From assembly GCA_965602805.1 (NCBI GenBank), contig CBFCZK010000001.1, positions 124,001 to 188,000 on the forward strand: DNA of 64,000 nt, read 5' to 3'. The position numbers and the translations under genes are program-made. The notes beneath the pieces were generated by a model. That model made no database searches. It had not been told where the DNA came from and saw nothing but the letters and a program-made list of their open reading frames with translations. Below, piece after piece: positions 17,586-24,917 of the stretch. Source of the DNA: Thiomicrorhabdus sp965602805 (GTDB lineage: Bacteria > Pseudomonadota > Gammaproteobacteria > Thiomicrospirales > Thiomicrospiraceae). How positions within the stretch are numbered: the first letter of the stretch is position 1; each line of letters starts with the position of its first letter.

Positions 17586-18216
17586 AATTTTATCTATGAA
17601 TCATAACAAAAATAACTTATCGCTAGGTCAAAATAGCGAGCTTAATTTAGATTTATTCATTGTGTATAGGTAAATAAATTGCTGGGATTTAGTGTCGTTA
17701 TCTTCCCGTTTTGCTAGGTGGCGTTACTCTTAAACAAGCAGGGCTTTCTATTGTGATTAAAGATTAGGCCTGGTGGTTTTTATGCATCGTTCCAGTGTCT
17801 GAAAGTTCACAGTAGATTGGATTGTGGCAGAGGTGTGGTTCGTCAAAATAAACACCTTATTTGCTTATGAGTTTTTACAGTGACGATTGGTTGTCTTTGT
17901 GTTTGTGTTGATGGTGTATTTCTAGTCGGGTTTTCACGCGGTTGGAATTGGATGCGTTTGGAACTATTTTATGACAATAGGTCTGATAGTGGCTAACCTA
18001 GAAGTTACTATTAAGGGTAATGGTATTCGTGTTTCTGGAGGGCGGAGCTACTATTTTGATAAGTTACTTTAAGTTAGTGGTGTAAGGTTTAAAGTGTTTA
18101 AATACAATTGGATATGAGTTACTTGTAATGTTAGGTATAGCAATAAAAGATCACTTCTTAGTAACTGTAATAATTTACTTTAAGAGTGTGTCTGTTATTT
18201 GAATAAGATGAAGCTC
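17586..18216. other. Gene-poor 630-bp stretch
   Basis: AT-rich, with no convincing gene. A partial palindrome (AGGCCTGGT) is at 17766-17774. The only notable reading frame is 17971-18072 on the plus strand (33 codons; centre VTIKGNGIRVSGGRSYYF), which lacks a Shine-Dalgarno and may be a decayed gene fragment. Confidence 0.45.
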
Positions 18217-19146
18217 TTAGGGTTTTTTGGCATTCCCCTGTAACCCTCCAGTATGTAAGAGCACTACTTTTGAGCCAGGTTTTATTAGGTTTTTCTGCAG
18301 TTGATCATAAAAAGCGGCCACCATTTTGGCGGTGTAAATCGGTTCTAAAGTAATCATGAATTCCTTTTCGAATGCCTGCATCTGTTGCATCAATTCAGCT
18401 GTTTTTTTTGCATATCCACCTGTATGATATTGTGTTAAAAGTTGCCAGTGAATAACTGGATTATAGTCTGTCACTTGTTGAATCCATTGCTCAATAATGG
18501 GGTTTAAATAGTCTGCTTTTTTTAAAGCGGCAACGCCTAAAATAGTCCGGTTTAGATTGGGTTTTGCAAAACTTACCAGGCCTGCTAAAGTGCCGCCAGT
18601 GCCAACGGCAGTATATAGGTGTGTCCAGTCAGGACATTGAATTTCAATGTCGCTCATTAGGGGTTCAAAGCCTTGTACTGCTAAAATATTGGAACCTCCT
18701 TCAGGAATGATGTAAGCCAGGGGGAATTCCTGTTGCAGTTTCTTTAGAGTGTCGGGGTGGTTTTTTTCACGGTAATTTGTACGACTTATAAAATGCAGTT
18801 CCATGCTGTTTTGGTGGGCTAATTTAAGTGTAGGGCTCCATTTATCGGGATTTAATGCGAGTTCTTCACCTCTGATAAAACCAATGCTTTTCAGTCCAGC
18901 TTGTTTGGCCGCCGCTGCGCTGGCCGCAATGTGATTTGAATAAGCGCCTCCAAAGGTGAGTAGAGAGGTTTTCTGCTGTTGAATGGCCTCTTCAAGATTA
19001 AGCTTAAGTTTGTGCCACTTATTACCTTGCACCGTTGGATGGTTCATCTCCTCACGTTTCATCCACACTTCTATTTGCTGTTCTTCAAATAGGGGGGATA
19101 AAAGTTGAGTCATTTGCGTGGTTTTTACAGAAATTGTGGTTTTCAT
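18217..19146 (-). CDS. PLP-dependent deaminase/desulfhydrase (ACC deaminase/D-cysteine desulfhydrase family)
   Basis: About 309 residues of fold-type II PLP enzyme. The PLP-lysine region is REEMNHPTVQGNKWHKLK (residues about 30-48), followed by FGGAYSNHIAA. The phosphate-binding loop is YTAVGTGGTLAGLVSF. C-terminal HTGGLQG completes the family pattern. Members act on D-cysteine or 1-aminocyclopropane-1-carboxylate; D-cysteine desulfhydrase activity is more likely in a non-plant-associated bacterium but is inference. The ATG at 19146 is chosen over a TTG at 19164. A damaged palindrome occurs at about 18585. Confidence 0.8.
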   Translation of the reverse strand: MKTTISVKTTQMTQLLSPLFEEQQIEVWMKREEMNHPTVQGNKWHKLKLNLEEAIQQQKTSLLTFGGAYSNHIAASAAAAKQAGLKSIGFIRGEELALNPDKWSPTLKLAHQNSMELHFISRTNYREKNHPDTLKKLQQEFPLAYIIPEGGSNILAVQGFEPLMSDIEIQCPDWTHLYTAVGTGGTLAGLVSFAKPNLNRTILGVAALKKADYLNPIIEQWIQQVTDYNPVIHWQLLTQYHTGGYAKKTAELMQQMQAFEKEFMITLEPIYTAKMVAAFYDQLQKNLIKPGSKVVLLHTGGLQGNAKKP

Positions 19147-19223
19147 TCTGGTACAATTTTCCAAAATATAATTGTTTATGTTTAGCGATTAGTAAAAAAT
19201 ATTAGATTCATTAGGGGAGCACA

Positions 19224-20441
19224 ATGGAACAGCTAACAACCAGTTTAGATGTCTTGTTTATATTACTAGGGGCTATTTTAGTCCTCTTTATGCATGCGGG
19301 TTTTGCTTTTTTAGAAGTTGGAACGGTTCAGCATAAAAACCAGGTAAATGCGCTCGTTAAAATCATGAGTGATTTGGGGGTATCCACCGTGGCTTACTTC
19401 TTTGTCGGTTATGGTGTGGCTTATGGGGTTTTCTTAGGCTTTAACATTGATGGACAATTGACTCAAGCGATGACCGAAAAGTCTGGCTATGATTTGGTTA
19501 AATTCTTCTTCTTAATGACTTTCGCCGCCGCCATCCCCGCGATTGTTTCGGGCGGAATTGCTGAAAGAGCGCGTTTTTATCCTGTATTAATGTCAACCTT
19601 CTTAATCGTGGCGTTCATCTACCCTTTCTTTGAGGGGTTGGCTTGGAATGGTAATTTTGGTGTTCAGGCGTGGTTAGAAACTGAGTTTGGCGCAGGGTTT
19701 CATGACTTTGCAGGTTCTATTGTCGTACATGCTGTAGGTGGTTGGATTGCTTTAGCCGCTATCTTGGTATTAGGTGCACGTACTGGTCGTTATGATAAAA
19801 ATGGCAGAATCAAGCATGTACATCCACCTTCAAGTATTCCTTTTTTAGCATTAGGCGCGTGGATTCTGACCGTTGGTTGGTTTGGTTTTAATGTCATGTC
19901 GGCACAGCAAGTAGGTGGCATACAGGGTCTAGTTGCTATGAACTCATTGATGGCGATGGTCGGCGGTATTTTAGCAGCCACTTTTGTCGGTAATAAAGAT
20001 CCCGGTTTTGTGCATAACGGCCCTTTAGCGGGGTTGGTAGCAATATGTGCAGGTTCTGATGTGGTGAGTCCTTTAGGTGCACTTGTGATAGGTTTAGTGG
20101 CAGGTGCTTTGTTTGTTAAGGCCTTTACTTGGACTCAGAAAAATCTAAAAGTCGATGACGTGTTAGGTGTTTGGCCGCTGCATGGCCTGTGTGGTATGTG
20201 GGGAGCGATTGCTGTAGGTATCTTTGGTTCAACAGCTTTAGGTGGCTTAGGTGGTGTTTCGTTAATGTCACAAATCATCGGTACAGGCATTGGTATTACC
20301 ATTGCATTTGTCGGTGGTTATATTGTTTATCTTATTGTGAATAAGATCTCTGGTATTCGCATGAGTGATGAAGAGCAGTATCAAGGTGCGGATTTAACCT
20401 TCCATAAAATACATGCGAACCCACCACGCGACGACTATTAA
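19224..20441 (+). CDS. amt: Ammonium transporter, Amt/MEP/Rh family
   Basis: 405 residues with about eleven membrane helices and no signal peptide, so it begins with FILLGAILVLFMHAGFAFLEVGTV. Signature stretches are AFIYPFFEGLAWNG and DFAGSIVVHAVGGW (first pore His), and WPLHGLCGMWGAIAVG has the second pore His. It conducts NH4+/NH3. No glnK/PII gene adjoins it here, which is unusual for amtB of this class. GGGGAG gives a good ribosome binding site. A terminator follows. Confidence 0.92.
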   Translation: MEQLTTSLDVLFILLGAILVLFMHAGFAFLEVGTVQHKNQVNALVKIMSDLGVSTVAYFFVGYGVAYGVFLGFNIDGQLTQAMTEKSGYDLVKFFFLMTFAAAIPAIVSGGIAERARFYPVLMSTFLIVAFIYPFFEGLAWNGNFGVQAWLETEFGAGFHDFAGSIVVHAVGGWIALAAILVLGARTGRYDKNGRIKHVHPPSSIPFLALGAWILTVGWFGFNVMSAQQVGGIQGLVAMNSLMAMVGGILAATFVGNKDPGFVHNGPLAGLVAICAGSDVVSPLGALVIGLVAGALFVKAFTWTQKNLKVDDVLGVWPLHGLCGMWGAIAVGIFGSTALGGLGGVSLMSQIIGTGIGITIAFVGGYIVYLIVNKISGIRMSDEEQYQGADLTFHKIHANPPRDDY

Positions 20442-20479
20442 TTTTAAAGTCCGTTACAAAGCACTATTCTCAATAAAAG

Positions 20480-20504
20480 CCCGCTCTAAATAGCGGGTTT
20501 TTTT
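20480..20504 (+). terminator. Rho-independent terminator after amt
   Basis: CCCGCT (20480-20485) pairs with AGCGGG (20492-20497), followed by seven T. Confidence 0.88.
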
Positions 20505-20521
20505 GTTATAGTGGATGCTTA

Positions 20522-20680
20522 GAGACCTTTTCAGGAGTGGCTGTTCGGATATAAATGGCTAAAATTGTTCTACTTTTCGTTGAAAAGCTTGTGAATAGCT
20601 GGCTATTCACTGCGTATTCCGCCTCAATTAGAAAAATTTAACCTCATTTCTATCTCGAACCCCACTCGTGCAAAGGTCTC
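20522..20680. mobile_element. MITE-like element, copy 2 (159 bp)
   Basis: Same length and orientation as copy 1 and similar throughout, including the shared central stretch ACTGCGTATTCCGCCTCAAT. Left end GAGACCTTTTCAGGAGTGG, right end CCACTCGTGCAAAGGTCTC; the left end has diverged. The flanking 5-mers GCTTA and TCTTA match at 4 of 5. It lies between the amt terminator and the lon-like gene. Confidence 0.82.
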
Positions 20681-20731
20681 TCTTAATAAATAGAATGTCC
20701 AAGTCACACTTAAAGAGTAGAAAATCCCCCT

Positions 20732-23089
20732 ATGGAAAAGCTATCCGCCTCGCAGTTATACCGTTTTACAACATTAGACTCGGCCTCTTTTAACGCCGCG
20801 AAAGCAAAGTCTAAAGACTCTGAAGTTTTAGATTTTATGCAACATTTTCACCCAAGAGCCTATCAGTCGCTTAATTTTGGATTGCACTTAAAGCGTAACC
20901 ATAACCATATCTTCATAATGGGTGAGCCTGGTGTAGGACGAATTGGTATGACCAAGGCCATGCTGAAAAGATCGGCGAGTAAAATGCCACTGCCTTCGGA
21001 TGTGGTTTTAGTCTCGGATTTTACAGAAGCGAATAAAACTCAGTATTTGTATTTTGATGCAGGTCAGGGGTATCAGTTTAAAAGTGCCTTAGAAATATTT
21101 GTGACGCAGATTAAGACTCAGTTACCCGTTCTGTTTGATGGTCATGCTTATCAGCTTAAAAGTCAGCAGTTGGAAAATGATCTCGTGATTAAACAAGAGC
21201 GCATCTTGCAGCCCGCTTACAGTTTGGCGGAAAGTCTGAGTATTGATATTGCGCAAAGTGAGAATAGTTTTATTTTAACGGCCGTTATTGAAGGTAAGCA
21301 ATATCGTGCAATTGATCTGAAAGCGTTTGATGAAGCCATTCAACAACAGTTTATGGATGCTTTTGATCAGGTGGAATCTGCCTTAAACAAAGGTTTGACA
21401 CATTTCCCTTTTTTACAGCATGAATATTTGGATGCAGGTAAACAGCTTAATACAGAGGTGGCAAATGAGCATCTTGAGCCGTTGGTGCAAGCGTTAAAAG
21501 AAAAGTTTGGTAAAACGACTGAAATCAGTAAGTACTTGAATGCAATGCAGGGCGCAGTGGTTTCAAAATTGCATTTGTTTTGGGATCAAACAGGTGATCA
21601 AGTCACGGCTGGCACACAATCCAGTATGGAGGAGTTGTTGTCAGAACAGCAAGGTTTAGCCATTTTTGAAGTAAATCTATTGGTTGATCATCGTGGTTTG
21701 CAACATGCGCCTATTATCTATGAGCAAAATACCACGACGCCTAAGTTATTTGGTTACACCATTAACTCTGCGGCCGCCAATACGGTTGATACCGTCAGCT
21801 TGGCAATGAACCACCAGGCCGGGCTGTTACAGCAGGCGAATGGCGGTTATCTGATTATCAATATTCAGGCCTTGTTGAAAGATCCCGAAATTTGGTCTAA
21901 TTTAAAAGCCGCTTTAATGAGTAAAAAACTCAGTTTTGAAGTGCCATCCTCGAGTAGTGTGGTGCCTTATCATTTACCGGACTTTCCACTGAGTCTAACG
22001 CTCATTCTGGTCGGGCAATCATCGCATTTTTACGCTTTACAAGAAATTGACGCTCAGTTTGATCGTTTGTTCAAGGTGCAGGTTGAGTTTGAGATTGAGT
22101 TGTCACGTACGCCTGAGCATGAAATGACTTTGGCAAAGCAGTTGTCAGCAGAAATTTCTGATTGGGACGATCTTCCGGTGGAGATCTCAGCGTTCGAGCG
22201 TCTGATTGAATACGCATCACGGATGGTGGAGGATGAAAGTCGCCTCTATACCAATAAGGCCATTCTAAGAGATGTTTTGGCTGAATCAAATGCATTTTCG
22301 CGCGCGAACGGTCAAGAAAGTGTCAACCGAGAAACCATTGAGTCCACCATTCTGCAGCGTGATTTCCATACGGGCTTGATGGAAGAGTATTACCATCGAG
22401 CGATTACAGAACAGCAGGTGTTGATTTCGACCGATGGTGTACATGTCGGTATGGTAAATGGCCTGACGGTTCTTACAGTAGGACGTCAGTCCTTTGGTCA
22501 GCCCGTGCGTATCACCGCGCAAGCCTCTGCGGGGGATGAAGGTGTGTTGGATATTGAGCGCGAAGTCGATATGGCTGGGCCGATTCACTCTAAGGGTATG
22601 TTGATACTTTCTGGTTACATTCGTGGCCGTTATATGAAGCAGAAAGCACTGGGGTTCAGTGGCTCTATTGTTATGGAGCAATCTTATAGTGGTGTTGAGG
22701 GAGATTCCGCATCCTCTGCAGAGTTATTGGCATTGTTATCTTCTCTTGCGCACGTTCCAATGCGTCAGGATTTGGCGATTACTGGTTCGATAAACCAGTT
22801 TGGTGAAATTCAGCCAATCGGTGGCGTGAATGAAAAGATTGAAGGCTATTATAAGATTTGTAATGCACGTGGTTTGACAGGTAAGCAAGGCGTGATTATC
22901 CCACAGGCAAATGCCAGTCACTTAATGTTGAATGCAGAAGTCAGGGCGGCGGTTGAGCAAGATCAATTCCATGTTTATACCATAAGTCATATTGATGAGG
23001 CTTTAGCGCTGTTAACCGAGTTACCATCAGGAGAGGTCAATCAGAAGGTGATCGAGGCTTTAGAGGCTATGAATGAGAAAGCTGAATAG
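20732..23089 (+). CDS. Lon-like ATP-dependent protease (LonB/YcbZ-type)
   Basis: 785 residues. An N-terminal AAA+ domain has a P-loop GEPGVGRIG at residues 64-72 in which the usual Lys is Arg and the following Ser/Thr is Ile. A long insertion of about 250 residues follows, then a second AAA segment (LLQQANGGYLIINIQALLKDPEIW). The C-terminal Lon protease domain carries the catalytic Ser659 in VEGDSASSAEL and Lys702 in GVNEKIEGYY. This matches the AAA_32/Lon_C proteins, like E. coli YcbZ, rather than classical Lon, and it has no N-terminal Lon substrate domain. Substrates are unknown. Confidence 0.85.
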   Translation: MEKLSASQLYRFTTLDSASFNAAKAKSKDSEVLDFMQHFHPRAYQSLNFGLHLKRNHNHIFIMGEPGVGRIGMTKAMLKRSASKMPLPSDVVLVSDFTEANKTQYLYFDAGQGYQFKSALEIFVTQIKTQLPVLFDGHAYQLKSQQLENDLVIKQERILQPAYSLAESLSIDIAQSENSFILTAVIEGKQYRAIDLKAFDEAIQQQFMDAFDQVESALNKGLTHFPFLQHEYLDAGKQLNTEVANEHLEPLVQALKEKFGKTTEISKYLNAMQGAVVSKLHLFWDQTGDQVTAGTQSSMEELLSEQQGLAIFEVNLLVDHRGLQHAPIIYEQNTTTPKLFGYTINSAAANTVDTVSLAMNHQAGLLQQANGGYLIINIQALLKDPEIWSNLKAALMSKKLSFEVPSSSSVVPYHLPDFPLSLTLILVGQSSHFYALQEIDAQFDRLFKVQVEFEIELSRTPEHEMTLAKQLSAEISDWDDLPVEISAFERLIEYASRMVEDESRLYTNKAILRDVLAESNAFSRANGQESVNRETIESTILQRDFHTGLMEEYYHRAITEQQVLISTDGVHVGMVNGLTVLTVGRQSFGQPVRITAQASAGDEGVLDIEREVDMAGPIHSKGMLILSGYIRGRYMKQKALGFSGSIVMEQSYSGVEGDSASSAELLALLSSLAHVPMRQDLAITGSINQFGEIQPIGGVNEKIEGYYKICNARGLTGKQGVIIPQANASHLMLNAEVRAAVEQDQFHVYTISHIDEALALLTELPSGEVNQKVIEALEAMNEKAE

Positions 23090-23243
23090 CTAAAGATAGT
23101 TAGTGTTAGATGGTTTGGTGTGGAGGGCGTTGCAGGTAGTGAACGCTTTTCAGGTTGAATAGTTTTAATGTTATAGGTGTTCAATAAAGAATAATTGTTT
23201 TAGAACTCCTTATGATTCTGTTTTTGGTTTTATAGAGGCAATA

Positions 23244-23277
23244 AAAAAGGGCAAGTCCATTTGGACTTGCCCTTTTT
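23244..23277. terminator. Bidirectional terminator between lon-like gene and csp
   Basis: AAAAAGGGCAAGTCC (23244-23258) and GGACTTGCCCTTTTT (23263-23277) form a perfect 15-bp stem with a 4-base loop. The T and A runs serve both convergent genes. Confidence 0.92.
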
Positions 23278-23339
23278 AGTTTCAACTCTCAAAGAGAGAA
23301 GAGGCAATGGTTTGAGTTAACAAACCATATCGAGTCTAA

Positions 23340-23546
23340 TTAAAGAGCTACGATGTTTTCTGCCTGAGGTCCTTTTTGACCTTGAGTTACTGTGAACTCA
23401 ACTTTTTGACCTTCAACTAAAGTCTTGAAACCACCGCCTTGAATAGCGCTGAAATGTGCAAAAACATCAGGACCAGACTCTTGCTCGATGAAACCAAAAC
23501 CTTTAGACTCGTTAAACCATTTTACTGTACCAGTAGTAGTAGACAT
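23340..23546 (-). CDS. csp: Cold-shock protein, CspA family
   Basis: 68 residues. RNP1 is KGFGFIEQ and RNP2 is DVFAHFSAI, so it binds single-stranded nucleic acid through an OB fold. The ATG at 23546 has AGGATACACAAAT ahead of it; an earlier in-frame ATG at 23567 would only add a non-family tail. It may be cold-induced through its long leader, which is typical of the family but not shown here. Confidence 0.95.
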   Translation of the reverse strand: MSTTTGTVKWFNESKGFGFIEQESGPDVFAHFSAIQGGGFKTLVEGQKVEFTVTQGQKGPQAENIVAL

Positions 23547-23904
23547 ATTTGTGTATCCTATTTTCATTTGTAATTAACTGCACTCTTATTATTAAGAGTA
23601 CAAATTGGGCTGAAATTTGTTGCGATTACTTAATGAAGAACAGGACGAAAACTATTACTAGGCTTCGACATTGTGCATAAAGATAAAACGAACTTTCAAG
23701 CTACGAATGAGTATACCCTTTAACATTGTTTTGTCAAACTATATTTGTAATTAAGTTCAATAAAGTGCTCTATAAGGTTTAAACAGCCTGTTTTGGGTAT
23801 TTAATGTAATAAGTCTGATAATAAATCTTTACGAGTAGAGATCGAAAGTATCGTTTCGAATAGTCGTTAATTGAATGAGTGTACTGTTTTGTCTGATTAT
23901 TATT
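23547..23904 (-). promoter_or_regulatory. Long leader/promoter region of csp
   Basis: The 358 bp between the csp start and the next gene has no coding frame. Long structured 5' leaders are characteristic of cspA-type genes and this stretch is the right size. I did not identify an unambiguous promoter or cold-box sequence. Confidence 0.35.
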
Positions 23905-24216
23905 TCAGGGAGAGAGTACGAGAGCGTTTCTAATTTGTATATAAGCAATTAAAAATTCAAATAACATCCGCCAAAAAAGTTCCATAAATAGGAAAAACAC
24001 GGTCAAAAATAGCATGATTTTAAATTTCTGCGCAGGTGTCAATTTACTCCACAGTTGTTGTTTGCCTTGTTCAAGCCCACTCTTAACCAGGCTGACTTTT
24101 TGGATAAACCAATTCAATGACAAGAGCAGGCCGATAGGCATCACGACCGCACCCATATAATAAAAGACAATAAGGGCTTCAATACTGATAAAACGTTTGA
24201 ATGTCAGAAAATCCAT
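23905..24216 (-). CDS. Small membrane protein (DUF4282-like)
   Basis: 103 residues with two strongly hydrophobic spans (about residues 15-37 and 65-92). The N terminus MDFLTFKRFISIEALIVFYYMGAVV is reminiscent of the DUF4282 signature (DFLTFR..I.P..I...Y). Two helices joined by a basic, Gln-rich loop fit that family. No function is known. It precedes the DUF2062 gene on the same strand but about 160 bp apart. Confidence 0.6.
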   Translation of the reverse strand: MDFLTFKRFISIEALIVFYYMGAVVMPIGLLLSLNWFIQKVSLVKSGLEQGKQQLWSKLTPAQKFKIMLFLTVFFLFMELFWRMLFEFLIAYIQIRNALVLSP

Positions 24217-24374
24217 AGAGTAAGCAGGCCTGATCGGTTATGGTTGATTAAGTCGAATTTTAATGACTCTTAGTATTGAAGGTCTGGACGTTAACAGACG
24301 CTCTAATGACAGTGTCAGGTCAATTCAATATCATTTTAAGGTCACTTCAATGTTCGGCTAACAGAAGAAACGAC

Positions 24375-24917
24375 TTATTTTGTTGACTGCTTTTTCCGAT
24401 TTTTTCTGATTTCACAGCGTTCTTGCCAGTGTTTAATGACATGTCGGCGCCAAAGTACATGAATCACAAAATAGGCGATAGCCCCAAGTGAAAGGCCTGT
24501 CACAATACTTCCTAAATAGAGTGGTTGCCATAAATCGCCTAGAACATTGGTCATCCAATGCCAGCTCAGTTCGAAAGTTAGATCTTCAGTCGCATCTTGT
24601 CCTAATATGTACGTACCCACAAGATAATTGAAATAGAAAATAGGCCCCATGGTGAGCGGGTTACTAATCCAACATAAAACGACACTTAACGGTAAGTTTG
24701 CTCTAAATAATATGGCAAACAGTGCTGCAGCAAGCATTTGACCCGGGATGGGGATTGCCATGAAAAAAAGTCCGATGACAAATGCTTTAGAGACTGAGTG
24801 GCGGTGTAGGTGCCAAATATTTGGATCGTGTAACCAAGTCCCCAGAAAGCCTAAAGCTTTCATGTTTTTGATTTTATCTGGTGTGGGAATGTAACGTTTA
24901 ATGAGTTTTTTAGGCAT
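24375..24917 (-). CDS. DUF2062 family membrane protein
   Basis: 180 residues with several membrane segments and the family core HLHRHSVSKAFVIGLFFMAIPIPGQMLAAALFAILFRANLPLSVVLCWISNP. The IPxPGQ and NPLTMGPIFYF motifs are typical of DUF2062. The function is unknown. Its start codon overlaps the beginning of comEC on the opposite strand, so there is no intergenic space between the two genes. Confidence 0.85.
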   Translation of the reverse strand: MPKKLIKRYIPTPDKIKNMKALGFLGTWLHDPNIWHLHRHSVSKAFVIGLFFMAIPIPGQMLAAALFAILFRANLPLSVVLCWISNPLTMGPIFYFNYLVGTYILGQDATEDLTFELSWHWMTNVLGDLWQPLYLGSIVTGLSLGAIAYFVIHVLWRRHVIKHWQERCEIRKNRKKQSTK

